Below the pieces are notes generated by a model. That model made no database searches. It saw nothing but the letters and a program-made list of their open reading frames with translations, and was not told the origin of the DNA. Positions 23,602 through 32,705 of a stretch of 64,000 nt of DNA are shown one piece after another. This DNA comes from Curtobacterium sp. VKM Ac-2922 (GTDB lineage: Bacteria > Actinomycetota > Actinomycetes > Actinomycetales > Microbacteriaceae): contig NZ_JALGRO010000009.1 in NCBI RefSeq assembly GCF_022815645.1, positions 130,102-194,101 of the forward strand, in the 5' to 3' direction. Each line of letters begins with the position of its first letter. The stretch's first letter is position 1. The translations under genes were made by a program, and so were the position numbers.

Positions 23602-25630
23602 GGACCACTCCCACGGTCTCGATGGTGGAGCCCGCGGCGGTCGCCTCTTGGTAGGAGAGCACCGACAGGCCGTTGGACTGGGCCGACACCATGCGGTGCA
23701 CGGCGGGACGCAGCTGCGGTGCGCAGACGAGCACGGCGGACAGCCCCTGCTCCTCGACGCTGCGGACGGCGTCACGCACGGAGCCGAGCACCTGCTCGAT
23801 CCGGTGCGCGTCGAGCATGATCTGCGATCCCTGCTCGGACGGACGGAGCCCCTCGAGCATCGACTGCTCGAGCAGCGGGTCGATCATGATGACGCGCAGC
23901 ACGCCGTCGTCCAGGTGCCGTGCGGGCAGCGCCGGGCCGAGGGCGGCACGGGCGGCCTCGACCAGGCCCTCCGGGTCGGTGGACACCTTCGCGCGCAGGG
24001 TCAGCGCCTCGCAGATGCGGCCCAGGTCGTTGATCGGCACCCGCTCGGCCAGCAGCCCCTGCAGCACGCGTTGCAGTTCGGCCATCGAGAGCATGCCCGG
24101 AACGAGTTCCTCGACCGCGGCGGGGTTGACCTGCTTGACCCCCTCGGTCAGTACCTTGACGTCCTCGCGGGTGAGCAGGCGGGCGGCGTTGTCACCGATG
24201 ACCGCCTGCAGGTGGGTGACGAGCACGGAGACGCGGTCGATGACGGTCGCCCCGGTCATCTCGGCGGCGTACCGCAGTTCGGCGGGGACCCACTTGCCCG
24301 CCAGACCGAACACGGGCTCGACGGTGGCGTCACCGGGCAGGCCCTCGAGCTGGTCGCCGAGCGCCAGGACACTGCGTGCGGGGGCGGTGCCGCGGCCGGC
24401 CTCGACGCCCGCGATGCGGATGGCGTAGGTGGACGGCGGCAGCTCGATGCTGTCGCGGGTGCGCACGGGCGGCACGACGACGCCCATGTCGAGCGCGATC
24501 TTGCGGCGCAGGGCACGCACGCGGCCGAGCAGGTCGTCCGATGCACCCGACACCATGTCGACCAGGTCGGGGGCGAGCAGGATCTCGAGCGCGTGGACCC
24601 GCATCTGCTCGATGAGGTCCTCGGGGGTGTCGCCGGACGGTGCCGCGGCGGCCACGGCCTGCTGCGCGTCGGCGGCCTGGGCGGCGCGCTGCGCGTTCCG
24701 GCCGATCTTCCACCCGGTGAACAGCAGCGTGCCGCCGACCAGCAGGAACGCCAGGATCGGCATGCCCGGGATGAAGCCCATCGCGATCGCTGCCACGCCG
24801 GCGATGAGCAGCGCGTTCTTCGACTGCCCGAGCTGGTCGGCCGCCGACGAACCCATGTCGGACTCGGCGCCCGAGCGGGTGACGATCATACCGGTCGAGA
24901 CGGCCATCAGCAGCGCGGGGATCTGCGTGACCAGGCCGTCGCCGATGGTCAGGATGCCGTACTTCGACAGGGCGTCGGTGACGGAGAGCCCGTTCTGCAG
25001 CATGCCGATCGCGATGCCGCCGATCAGGTTGATGACGATGATCAGGATGCCGGCGATGGCGTCGCCCTTGACGAACTTCGAGGCGCCGTCCATCGAGCCG
25101 TAGAAGTCGGCCTCGGCGGACACCGCCGCGCGGCGCTCCTTGGCCTGCTCGTCGGTGATGAGTCCGGCGTTCAGGTCGGCGTCGATCGCCATCTGCTTGC
25201 CGGGCATCGCGTCGAGGGTGAAGCGTGCCCCGACCTCGGCGACGCGCTCGGCGCCCTTCGTCACGACGACGAACTGGATGACGATCAGGATCAGGAAGAT
25301 GACCGCGCCGATGATGATCGACCCCGAGACCGCGACGTGCCCGAATGCCTGGATGACGTCGCCGGCGAAGCCCTCGCCGAGCACGAGCCGCGTCGACGCC
25401 ACGTTCAGCCCGAGCCGGAACAGCGTGGCGACGAGCAGCAGCGACGGGAACACCGAGAAGTCGAGCGGCTTCTTCACGAACAGCGTCGTGAGCAGGATCA
25501 CCAGCGCCAGCAGGATGTTGCAGATGATCAGGAAGTCCAGCAGGAACGACGGCACCGGCAGGATCAGCAGCAGGATGATGCCGACGATGAAGATCGGCAC
25601 GGCGAGCTTCGGCAGGTCCTTGCGGTTCAT
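23576..25630 (-). CDS. flhA: Flagellar export gate protein FlhA
   Basis: This 684-residue protein has an N-terminal membrane domain of about eight helices and the FHIPEP family signature RFTLDAMPGKQMAIDADLNAG, followed by the cytosolic domain that docks export substrates. It works at the flagellar basal body with FlhB and FliPQR. ATG 25630 is the family start. Its stop overlaps the start of the FlhF-like gene, and its start lies immediately downstream of flhB on the same strand. Length is normal. No frameshift was seen. Confidence 0.96.
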   Translation of the reverse strand: MNRKDLPKLAVPIFIVGIILLLILPVPSFLLDFLIICNILLALVILLTTLFVKKPLDFSVFPSLLLVATLFRLGLNVASTRLVLGEGFAGDVIQAFGHVAVSGSIIIGAVIFLILIVIQFVVVTKGAERVAEVGARFTLDAMPGKQMAIDADLNAGLITDEQAKERRAAVSAEADFYGSMDGASKFVKGDAIAGILIIVINLIGGIAIGMLQNGLSVTDALSKYGILTIGDGLVTQIPALLMAVSTGMIVTRSGAESDMGSSAADQLGQSKNALLIAGVAAIAMGFIPGMPILAFLLVGGTLLFTGWKIGRNAQRAAQAADAQQAVAAAAPSGDTPEDLIEQMRVHALEILLAPDLVDMVSGASDDLLGRVRALRRKIALDMGVVVPPVRTRDSIELPPSTYAIRIAGVEAGRGTAPARSVLALGDQLEGLPGDATVEPVFGLAGKWVPAELRYAAEMTGATVIDRVSVLVTHLQAVIGDNAARLLTREDVKVLTEGVKQVNPAAVEELVPGMLSMAELQRVLQGLLAERVPINDLGRICEALTLRAKVSTDPEGLVEAARAALGPALPARHLDDGVLRVIMIDPLLEQSMLEGLRPSEQGSQIMLDAHRIEQVLGSVRDAVRSVEEQGLSAVLVCAPQLRPAVHRMVSAQSNGLSVLSYQEATAAGSTIETVGVVRAADPIAA

Positions 25631-26820
25631 GCGGGGACTCCCTGGGTGGGTTCGGGCTGGTGACGGGCGGGCCGGAGGCGGCGGGGCCGGAGGTCCCCGG
25701 TCAGGGTGGCCGGGTCGATGACCGTGGCGACCTCGTCCGGGGTGGTGGGCCTGGGTGGCGCGTGGGTGCCGGCGTGCGTGCCGGCGGCCTTGAGCGTCAT
25801 GACGAACGACAGCACGCGGGCGACCGGGGTGTACAGGTCGACCGGGACCTCGTGGCCGAGCTCGCACGCGGCGTGCAGGGCCCGGGTGAGCGGTACGTCG
25901 CGGACGATCGGCACCCTCGCCTCGAGCGCGCGTTCGCGGATCATGTCGGCGACGGGACCGGCACCCTTGGCGACGACGCGGGGCGCCGACTTGCCCGGCT
26001 CGTACGTCAGTGCGACGGCGTAGTGCGTGGGGTTCGTCATCACGACGTCGGCTCCGGGGATCGCCTGGATCATCCGGTTGCGGCTCATCGCGAGCTGGCG
26101 CGAACGCCGCTGGCCCTTGACGAGCGGGTCGCCGTCGGACTGCTTGTTCTCGTCCTTGACCTCGCGCTTGGTCATCATCGTGCGCTTGCGGTTCCGGCGG
26201 ATCACGACGAAGACGTCCAGCGCGGCGAGCACCAGGCCGGCGGCGATCGCGGCGCGCAGCAGGGTCCCGGCGCCCTCGCCGGCGGCGGACAGCACGGCGG
26301 TCAGGGGCAGCGAGCCGCTGGTCATGAGCACGGGGACGAGCCCCTGCACCGCGGTCCAGAGCACCAGGCCCACGACGACGGTCTTCACGAGGGCCTTGAC
26401 GCCGTTCCACAGTGCCTGCGTGCCGAACACCCGCTTGATGCCCTGCACGGGGTCGAAGTGCTCGGGCGTCGGGGCGAGGGACCGGAAGTGCACGCCGCCC
26501 TGCGCGACTGCAGCCGCGGCGACGCCGACCAGCACCACCAGCAGCATCGGGCCGATGGTCGCGCCGATCGAGCCCATCGCGTCGTCGAACACGCCGCGCA
26601 TGGTGCCGATCGTCGGGTCGGCGATGACGACCCGCACGCCGTCGAGTTGCGACTGCCCGGCCGCGGCGGCGCGGCCGATCGTCGACGGGACCATGAGCGC
26701 GGCGACGGCGATGCCGATCCACGCGCCGAGGTCCTGGGAACGGCCGAGCTGGCCCTTCTTGTGGACCTCGCGCATCCGCTTGTCAGAGGCCTTCTCCGAC
26801 TTCTCACCACTGTCGGACAT
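25627..26820 (-). CDS. flhB: Flagellar export switch protein FlhB
   Basis: This 397-residue protein has a membrane domain of four helices and a cytosolic domain with the self-cleavage motif NPTH at about residues 263-266 (MTNPTHYAVALTYEPG). Cleavage there switches export from rod/hook to filament subunits. ATG 26820 is preferred, with GGGGGTGAG before it; GTG 26826 is an alternative that overlaps the fliR stop as GTGA. The C-terminus carries a His/Thr/Pro-rich extension not present in the shortest homologues. Its stop overlaps the flhA ATG. Confidence 0.95.
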   Translation of the reverse strand: MSDSGEKSEKASDKRMREVHKKGQLGRSQDLGAWIGIAVAALMVPSTIGRAAAAGQSQLDGVRVVIADPTIGTMRGVFDDAMGSIGATIGPMLLVVLVGVAAAAVAQGGVHFRSLAPTPEHFDPVQGIKRVFGTQALWNGVKALVKTVVVGLVLWTAVQGLVPVLMTSGSLPLTAVLSAAGEGAGTLLRAAIAAGLVLAALDVFVVIRRNRKRTMMTKREVKDENKQSDGDPLVKGQRRSRQLAMSRNRMIQAIPGADVVMTNPTHYAVALTYEPGKSAPRVVAKGAGPVADMIRERALEARVPIVRDVPLTRALHAACELGHEVPVDLYTPVARVLSFVMTLKAAGTHAGTHAPPRPTTPDEVATVIDPATLTGDLRPRRLRPARHQPEPTQGVPA

Positions 26821-26822
26821 GC

Positions 26823-27584
26823 TCACCCCCGCCCCGAGATCGCCTGCACGGCGTCTCCGGTCAGGCTCGACACGACGGCGGGCAGCGCCATGAACAGCGC
26901 CCCGGCGAAGATGACGGTCAGCCCGATCTTGATCGGGAAGCCCATCTGGAAGGCGTTCAGCGCGGGGGCGACCCGGGTCAGCAGGCCGAGGCCCACGTCG
27001 GCCAGGAACAGCACGACGACCAGGGGACCGGCGATCTGCAGCGAAGACAGGAACATCTGCGACAGCGCGGTGACGAGCATCGACGCGACGCCGTCCATCC
27101 GGAACGCACCGTCGACGAGCGGCACCGCGTCGAACGACCGGACGAGCCCACCGACGATCAGCTGGTAGCCGCCGCTGGCGAACAGCAGCGCGAGCGACGC
27201 CATCTGGAACAACCGCGTGAACTGGGCGCCGTTCACCTGCGACTGCGGGTCGTACGCCTGCGCCAGGGTGAAGCCGCCGAACAGGTCGATGAGCGCACCT
27301 GCGGACTGCACCGCGGCGAACACCAGGTACACCAGGAACCCGAGCACCAGACCGACCACCAGCTGGGTGACGAGCGCGACCAGGAACGCCCCGGTGTCGA
27401 GCGCGACGTACCCGGCGGTGACCTTCGGGGCGACCCCGATGGCCAGACCGAGCGCCAGGATGAGCTTCACCGTGGCCGGGAACGCCTTGTACGAGAACGG
27501 CGGCGCGATGATGAAGAACGCGATCATGCGCACGCCCGCCAGCATGGTGCCCTCGAGCGCGTTGAAGTCGATGGCGAGCTCCAT
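26823..27584 (-). CDS. fliR: Flagellar export protein FliR
   Basis: This 253-residue protein has about six membrane helices and FliR/SpaR-family features, such as the FGGFTLAQAYDPQSQ loop and the C-terminal LLTRVAPALNAFQMGFPIKI. It assembles with FliP and FliQ into the export channel. ATG 27584 directly follows the end of fliQ and its stop abuts flhB, as expected in a fliPQR-flhBA order. Length is typical. Confidence 0.95.
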   Translation of the reverse strand: MELAIDFNALEGTMLAGVRMIAFFIIAPPFSYKAFPATVKLILALGLAIGVAPKVTAGYVALDTGAFLVALVTQLVVGLVLGFLVYLVFAAVQSAGALIDLFGGFTLAQAYDPQSQVNGAQFTRLFQMASLALLFASGGYQLIVGGLVRSFDAVPLVDGAFRMDGVASMLVTALSQMFLSSLQIAGPLVVVLFLADVGLGLLTRVAPALNAFQMGFPIKIGLTVIFAGALFMALPAVVSSLTGDAVQAISGRG

Positions 27585-27859
27585 CAGCCCACCCCGAGCA
27601 GCTTCGGGATCTGGTCGAACGCGAAGTGCGTGAACCCGATCATCTCGGAGATCATCCAGTTGCCGCAGACGACCAGCGCGACGGCGACGGCCAGGGCCTT
27701 CGGCACGAACGACAGCGTCACCTCCTGGATCTGCGTGACCGACTGGAACAGCGAGATCGCGAACCCGACGACGAGCGACGTGACGAGCACCGGGGCGGCG
27801 AGCTTGCCGGCGACGATGAGGGCCTGGAGCACCAGGTCGATGACCGCTTGCTGGTCCAT
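27584..27859 (-). CDS. fliQ: Flagellar export protein FliQ
   Basis: This 91-residue protein has two membrane helices and the conserved SLFQSVTQIQEVTLSFVPK loop of FliQ. It is part of the FliPQR channel. ATG 27859 overlaps the fliP stop by the ATGA arrangement; the frame is open to 27910, but that part lies within fliP and is not homologous. Its stop overlaps the fliR ATG. Confidence 0.95.
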   Translation of the reverse strand: MDQQAVIDLVLQALIVAGKLAAPVLVTSLVVGFAISLFQSVTQIQEVTLSFVPKALAVAVALVVCGNWMISEMIGFTHFAFDQIPKLLGVG

Positions 27860-28686
27860 CAGTGCACCACCTGGTAGCTCTCGATGAGCGACTTGATGAT
27901 GAGCCCCCACCCGTCGACGAGCACGAACAGCAGGATCTTGAACGGCAGCGAGATCATCACGGGCGGCAGCATCATCATGCCCATCGACATCAGCGCCGCG
28001 GACACGACCAGGTCGATGACCAGGAAGGGGATGAAGATGACGAACCCGATGATGAACGCGCTGCGCAGCTCGGAGATGATGAACGCCGGGATCACGGTCG
28101 TCATCGGGACGGCGTCCAGGTCCTTCGGGTTCGGCAGGCCGGCGGCGCGGGTGATGAGCGCCACGTCCTCCTCGCGCGTCTGGTGCAGCATGAACGTGCG
28201 CAGGGGCTTGGTGCCGATGTCGACGGCCTGCTGGAAGTCCAGGTGTCCGGCCAGGTAGGGCTGCAGGGCGTCGTCGTTGATGTGCCCGATGACCGGTGCC
28301 ATCACGAACAGCGACAGGAACAGGGCCAGTCCCGCGATGACCTGGTTCGGCGGGATCGACTGCAGGCCGAGCGCGTTCCGGGTCATCGCCAGGACGACGA
28401 AGATCTTCGTGAACGACGTCATCATGAGCATGAGCGCCGGCGCGATGCTCAGCAGCGTGATGCCGATCAGCGTGACGACCGCCGACGAGGGGGTGCCGTC
28501 CGGCCCGTTCACGTTGACGTTGAAGCCGCCGGTCGCGGGCCCCGCTGGTGCGGAGGGCGTCGCGGGAGCGGTCGGCTGGACGACCCCGGCGGCGTGCGCG
28601 CCGGTCGCCGTGAGCATGAGGAAGCCGGCGACCGTGGCCACCCCGAGGATCGCGAGGAGCAGGACGCGGCCGCGCGCGGCGGTCAC
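27859..28686 (-). CDS. fliP: Flagellar export protein FliP
   Basis: This 275-residue protein has a signal-like first helix (about 12-30), a Pro/Ala-rich linker, and then the FliP core with SFTKIFVVLAMTRNALGLQS and PPNQVIAGLALFLSLF, ending with a cluster of Met (SMGMMMLPPVMISLPFKI). It forms the export channel with FliQ and FliR. GTG 28686 overlaps the fliO stop as GTGA. The frame extends upstream to 29160 but that part is inside fliO. Confidence 0.95.
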   Translation of the reverse strand: MTAARGRVLLLAILGVATVAGFLMLTATGAHAAGVVQPTAPATPSAPAGPATGGFNVNVNGPDGTPSSAVVTLIGITLLSIAPALMLMMTSFTKIFVVLAMTRNALGLQSIPPNQVIAGLALFLSLFVMAPVIGHINDDALQPYLAGHLDFQQAVDIGTKPLRTFMLHQTREEDVALITRAAGLPNPKDLDAVPMTTVIPAFIISELRSAFIIGFVIFIPFLVIDLVVSAALMSMGMMMLPPVMISLPFKILLFVLVDGWGLIIKSLIESYQVVH

Positions 28687-29222
28687 CCGGCCCGCCGTGA
28701 GCGCAGTGCAGCGGCGGCCTGGCGCCAGGTTCCGGCAGACAGGATCGAGCCCTGCAGGCTGGTGGCGGCCGGCACGGCAGTGCGGCGGTCGCGGTTGCGG
28801 TTGCGGGGGCGCATGGGCAGCGGCTCCGCCGCGTCGGACGGGAGGCCCGGCGCGGCCTGGGACTGTCGGTCCAGTTCCTGACGGAACTGCTCGGCCGACG
28901 GGGTCGGACGCACCGGCAGCGTCACGGGACCGGTCACGATGGTGAGCTCCGGCGCCGGTGCGGCGCCGCTGGTGAGCAGACTGACGCCGGCCTCGGTGAC
29001 CCCGAGCACGAGCCGCTCGCCCTCGACGTCGACCACGACGACGCTCGCCTTGCCGCCGATGCCCTGGCGGCCGACGACCTCGACCGACGCCGAGCGGCGG
29101 CCCCGGGTCTTCTTCCCCGCGCCGAACTGCCCCTTCGACACGCGTCGGTGCAGCACCCACATCAGGGCGAGCACGACGCCGAGCGAGAGCGCGACGCGGA
29201 GGGCGATGACGAGCGTGTCCAC
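28683..29222 (-). CDS. fliO: Flagellar assembly protein FliO
   Basis: This 179-residue protein has an N-terminal membrane helix (about 3-24), a short basic stretch, and a small beta domain with GRQGIGGKASVVVVDVEGERLVLGVTEAGVS (read here in two segments), typical of FliO. FliO helps assemble FliP. The C-terminal half is a low-complexity Pro/Arg/Ser region, longer than in many homologues, and contains a PGLPSD peptide encoded by one arm of the hairpin family. GTG 29222 lies 8 bases beyond the fliN stop. Confidence 0.85.
   Translation of the reverse strand: MDTLVIALRVALSLGVVLALMWVLHRRVSKGQFGAGKKTRGRRSASVEVVGRQGIGGKASVVVVDVEGERLVLGVTEAGVSLLTSGAAPAPELTIVTGPVTLPVRPTPSAEQFRQELDRQSQAAPGLPSDAAEPLPMRPRNRNRDRRTAVPAATSLQGSILSAGTWRQAAAALRSRRAG
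28834..28850. repeat. Single arm of the hairpin family inside fliO
   Basis: TCGGACGGGAGGCCCGG is the arm sequence; on the coding strand it gives Pro-Gly-Leu-Pro-Ser-Asp in the low-complexity tail of FliO. The opposing arm is missing. Confidence 0.5.
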
Positions 29223-29230
29223 AGCCGGGC

Positions 29231-29944
29231 TCAGAGGCTCTCTGCGACGTCGAGGATCTTGGTGATGCGGACGGCGTAGTCCTGGTCGACGACGACGACC
29301 TCGCCGTGCGCGATGAGCCGACCGTTCAGCAGGACGTCGGCGGGTGCCCCGGCGGAGCGGTCGAGCTCGACGACAGCGCCCGGCTCCATGCCGAGCACGT
29401 CGCGGACGGACATCCGCGTCCGCCCGATCTCGACGGTCAGCGTCATCTCGACGTTGTTGATGCGGCCGAGGTTGCCCGTCGGGATGCTCGTCGCGGGTCG
29501 CCCGGCGGGGGCGCCGACGGTGCCGTTCTGGCGGACCCGCAGCCCGAACCAGCCGCTCGGCTGTCCGCCCGCGGTGAGCTCGAAGACGACGGTCTCGGGG
29601 TCGGCGAACAGCGATGCGGCGGACTCGCGGCGAGCATCGCCGAGGACTCCGACGCCGAGCACGGACGCGGCGGCCTCGAGCGAGGGGCGCAGCACGTCGG
29701 TGACGTCGACCAGTCCGTGGTCGGTGCCGCCGGCGGCGGTGATCGTGCCCAGGTCGGTCAGGACCAGGGCGAGGTCGGCGGACAGTCCGCCGACGAAGGA
29801 CGCGACCACGCCGTCGACCGCAGCCTCGAGGACGGCGGAGGTGGCGCCTCCAGGCAGCGTCAGCGCACGGAGCGGAGCCGCCGTCGGCAGCTGGAGCGCG
29901 AGCGCCTCGGCGGCCGCGGTGTGGAGGGTGGTGGTGGCGGTCAT
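29231..29944 (-). CDS. fliN: Flagellar motor switch protein FliN
   Basis: This 237-residue protein ends with a SpoA/FliN domain (about 155-237: VEMTLTVEIGRTRMSVRDVL, then LNGRLIAHGEVVVVDQDYAV). In front is an extra domain of about 140 residues resembling the CheC/FliY-type phosphatase fold region, so it is longer than a minimal FliN. It forms the rotor C-ring with FliM. ATG 29944 overlaps the fliM stop (ATGA). The gap to fliO is eight bases. Confidence 0.9.
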   Translation of the reverse strand: MTATTTLHTAAAEALALQLPTAAPLRALTLPGGATSAVLEAAVDGVVASFVGGLSADLALVLTDLGTITAAGGTDHGLVDVTDVLRPSLEAAASVLGVGVLGDARRESAASLFADPETVVFELTAGGQPSGWFGLRVRQNGTVGAPAGRPATSIPTGNLGRINNVEMTLTVEIGRTRMSVRDVLGMEPGAVVELDRSAGAPADVLLNGRLIAHGEVVVVDQDYAVRITKILDVAESL

Positions 29945-30849
29945 GCGGGCTGCTCCGATGTGGTGGTGACGACGATGCCGGCGAGGCGCGAGCCGTTCGC
30001 GCCGACGGCGGCGGTGCCGACGGGCTCGCCGTCGACCGCGATGGTGAGGGGGCGGTGCTGCGGGTGCGGCAGCGGCAGCACGTCGCCGACGGCGAGGCTG
30101 AGGACCTGGGACGGCAGGACCGACGCGGGCGCGAGTCGCAGCGAGACGCCGACGGGGACCCCGGCGAGCTGCGCGTCGAGCAGGGCGCGGGCGTCGGCCG
30201 GGGTGACGGTGGCGGCGGTCTCGCCGAGTTGCGGCAGGACGGTCTCGGCGGGCAGCGCGAGCGTGCCGGGCGCGATGCGCTCCCCCACGCGGATGCTGAA
30301 CGACGCGACGATCATCAGGTCGCCCTTCTGGGCGGCCTGGGCGAACTGCGAGTTGTACTGGAACCCGCCGACGGTGACGTCGTGGACGAGCAGCCCGCCG
30401 AACGAGTAGCGCAGGTCGTCGAGGGCGTCCTCGACGATCTTGCGGACCAGGGCCTGCTCGATGGGCGTGAACGTGCGGTCGGGCGTCGGCAGCGGCTTCG
30501 CGGCGCCGAGCGCGTGCGACACCCAGGTCAGGGCGGCGTCGAGCGGCACCTGCAGCACGCCCTTCGGCGTCGTGTCGGCGATCGGCAGCAGCGCCATGCC
30601 GGTCAGGGCGGGCAGCGAGGCGGCGTACTCGTCGTACGTCATCATCTGGACCTGCTCGCTCGTGACCTGGCTCACGACGCGGACCTTGGCGGTCAGCTGC
30701 GTGCCCCACTGCCTGGCGAACGTCTCGAAGGCGAGCTCCAGCACCCGGGCGTGCTCGCGAGCGAGCGTCGACGGGCGCGCGAAGTCGTACACCTCGGGCG
30801 CGGGCAGGATGTCGGTCACGGAGGGGCCTATCGGTCCCCTGAGTGCCAC
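29941..30849 (-). CDS. fliM: Flagellar motor switch protein FliM
   Basis: This 302-residue protein has FliM landmarks: EVYDFARPSTLAREHARVLE near residue 19, a central CheC-like domain with PIADTTPKG... in the middle, and a C-terminal SpoA domain. It binds phospho-CheY and forms the C-ring with FliN. The longest start is GTG 30849; GTG 30816 (VTDILPAPEVYDF) is an equally likely start because neither has a clear Shine-Dalgarno. The gap to motB is 59 bases and no fliL gene is present between them. Confidence 0.9.
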   Translation of the reverse strand: MALRGPIGPSVTDILPAPEVYDFARPSTLAREHARVLELAFETFARQWGTQLTAKVRVVSQVTSEQVQMMTYDEYAASLPALTGMALLPIADTTPKGVLQVPLDAALTWVSHALGAAKPLPTPDRTFTPIEQALVRKIVEDALDDLRYSFGGLLVHDVTVGGFQYNSQFAQAAQKGDLMIVASFSIRVGERIAPGTLALPAETVLPQLGETAATVTPADARALLDAQLAGVPVGVSLRLAPASVLPSQVLSLAVGDVLPLPHPQHRPLTIAVDGEPVGTAAVGANGSRLAGIVVTTTSEQPA

Positions 30850-30908
30850 CCGTCAGTGCTGTACCCCGGAGTGGGGCCGTCGTCCGGGTGGTGGGGTCGT
30901 CGCCCGGG

Positions 30909-31856
30909 CTACCCGGTCGTGCTCCCGTTCGCCGTGTCCTGTGCCTGGGCCAGCGCGGGCATCAGCGCGCTGACGTCCTGGTCCTGGTTCGACAGCACCA
31001 CGATGTCGACCCGGCGGTTCAGGGCGTTGTCGGCGTCGGTCGCGCCCTTGGCCAGCGGGCGACTCGATCCGAAGCCGACGCTCTGCACGTGCTCGCCCGG
31101 CATCCCGCCGCGTTCGACCAGGTCGCGGAGCACCCCGGTCGCCCGCGCTGCGCTGAGCTCCCAGTTGGTCGCGTACGGCGCGGTCGAGTTCCGCTGGTCG
31201 GCGTGGCCCTCGACGCTGACGTCGTGGCCGGCGCCCTTGAGCACCGGGGCGATGGCGTCCATGATCGTCCTCGCCTGCGCGGACAGGTCGGCGCTGTTCG
31301 TGCCGAAGTACGTCTCGCTGCCGACCAGCCGCACGGTCAGCCCGCGGGAGTCGACCGTGAACTGCACGTTCGCGGTCTGCCCGGCCTTGTCGAGGTTGCC
31401 GGTGATGGCCTTCTGGATCGCCTTCAGGTCGTCGAGCTCCTTGGTGGCAGCCGCGACGTCCTGCTTGCTGGCCGTGGCCGGCACCGCGGTCGACGCCGGG
31501 TCGACGTTGGTGTCCTTCGCTCCGGACGCGGCGGTCGAGTGGTCGGCCTTCGCGTCGTCCGTCGAGTAGCCCTTGCCGTCCTTGACCTGGTCGGCCTTGA
31601 CGACGGTGCCGCTGGCCGTGTCGATCTTGGCCGTCTTGACCTCGCCGAAGCCCGTCGCCAACGAGTTCTTCAGCGCGATGTACTTCTGCTGGTCCACCGT
31701 CGACATCGCGAAGAGCACCAGGAACATGCACATCAGGACGGTGATCATGTCCATGTAGGACGCCATCCACCGCTCGTCGGGGTGCTCGGCGTCGTCGTGG
31801 CCGCCCTTCTTCCGGCCGCCGCGACCGCGTCCGTGCCCGCGGGGGTTCGCGCTCAT
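30909..31856 (-). CDS. motB: Flagellar stator protein MotB
   Basis: This 315-residue protein has a Gly/Arg-rich cytosolic N-terminus, one membrane helix with the proton-binding D36 in SYMDMITVLM, a linker with a plug-like region, and a C-terminal OmpA-like peptidoglycan-binding domain (about 195-290: VEGHADQRNS, then LSAARATGVLRDL). With MotA it forms the stator. ATG 31856 lies three bases past the motA stop. A Thr/Ser-rich tail ends the protein. Confidence 0.95.
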   Translation of the reverse strand: MSANPRGHGRGRGGRKKGGHDDAEHPDERWMASYMDMITVLMCMFLVLFAMSTVDQQKYIALKNSLATGFGEVKTAKIDTASGTVVKADQVKDGKGYSTDDAKADHSTAASGAKDTNVDPASTAVPATASKQDVAAATKELDDLKAIQKAITGNLDKAGQTANVQFTVDSRGLTVRLVGSETYFGTNSADLSAQARTIMDAIAPVLKGAGHDVSVEGHADQRNSTAPYATNWELSAARATGVLRDLVERGGMPGEHVQSVGFGSSRPLAKGATDADNALNRRVDIVVLSNQDQDVSALMPALAQAQDTANGSTTG

Positions 31857-31858
31857 CG

Positions 31859-32704
31859 TCAGGCCGCCAGCTGCTCGTCGTCGGCGTCGGCGCTGCCGCC
31901 GCCCTTGCCGGCCTTGGCCTTGCCCGCCTTGCCCTTGCCTGCCGCCGCCTCGTTCCGCGCGGCCGGCGGCACCATGGCCTTCAGGCGCTCCCCGAGCAGG
32001 CGCGGCTGGCTGCCGGCCTGCACCGCGAGCAGTCCCTCCATCAGCAGGGTCTGCCGGTCGGACTCCAGCTGCGCGAGCTTGCGGAGCTTGCCGCCGATCG
32101 GCAGCCACATGAAGTTCGCGGTCAGCAGGCCCCAGAGCGTCGCGACGAACGCACTCGCGATCAGGGGGCCGAGTTCATCGGGCTTGCCGAGGTTCGCCAG
32201 CACGTGGGTCAGCGACACGACGGTGCCGATGATCCCGACGGTCGGGGCGAAGCCGCCCAGGCCCATGAAGAACGAGCTCGCGCTGCGCATCGGTGCCGCG
32301 TTCGACTCGATCTCGTCCTCCAGCAGGATCCGCAGCTCGTCACCGTCGGTACCGTCGGCGATGTTCTGCAGCGCCTTCTTCATGAACGGGTCGTCGTGCT
32401 TGTCCGCCTCTTGTTCCAGGGCGAGCAGGCCGTTGGACCGCGCGACCTCGGCCAGGCCGACGACGTCGTCGATGACCGCGGCGGGCGGCGTGACCTTGCC
32501 GGTGAACGCCTTCGGTGCGGCCTTGAAGCTCGCGATGGCGTCCTTGAGCGTGGTGCTCGCGACCCCGGCGCCGATGGTGGCGCCGAAGACGAGCAGGATC
32601 GGGGCCGGCAGGAACAGTCCGCCGAGCTCGACGTGCTCCATCTCGATCATGCCGAACAGGGCACCGAAGGCGAGCAGGATCCCGATGATCGTCGCGATGT
32701 CCAC
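31859..32704 (-). CDS. motA: Flagellar stator protein MotA
   Basis: This 281-residue protein has four membrane helices and a large cytosolic loop. The conserved proline pair region FMGLGGFAPTVGIIGTVVSL before helix 3 is typical of MotA, and the loop holds charged residues that contact FliG. The C-terminus is Lys/Gly/Ala-rich. GTG 32704 is one base past the flbD stop, so translation is probably coupled. It pairs with motB directly downstream. Confidence 0.95.
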   Translation of the reverse strand: MDIATIIGILLAFGALFGMIEMEHVELGGLFLPAPILLVFGATIGAGVASTTLKDAIASFKAAPKAFTGKVTPPAAVIDDVVGLAEVARSNGLLALEQEADKHDDPFMKKALQNIADGTDGDELRILLEDEIESNAAPMRSASSFFMGLGGFAPTVGIIGTVVSLTHVLANLGKPDELGPLIASAFVATLWGLLTANFMWLPIGGKLRKLAQLESDRQTLLMEGLLAVQAGSQPRLLGERLKAMVPPAARNEAAAGKGKAGKAKAGKGGGSADADDEQLAA

Positions 32705-32705
32705 G

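Noticed and set aside
22603..23775. 390-residue start for the FlhF-like protein
   Set aside because: The upstream extension lies inside flhA and is Cys/Pro/Arg-rich with no homology; GTG 23601 has a proper ribosome binding site.
23045..25663. 872-codon plus-strand frame opposite flhA and the FlhF-like gene
   Set aside because: It is a high-GC shadow frame; the minus strand encodes recognisable flagellar proteins across the same bases.
30828..30837. Second sigma-28-like box (GACCGATAGG) before fliM
   Set aside because: It overlaps the fliM coding start and has no TAAA-type -35 at the right distance.
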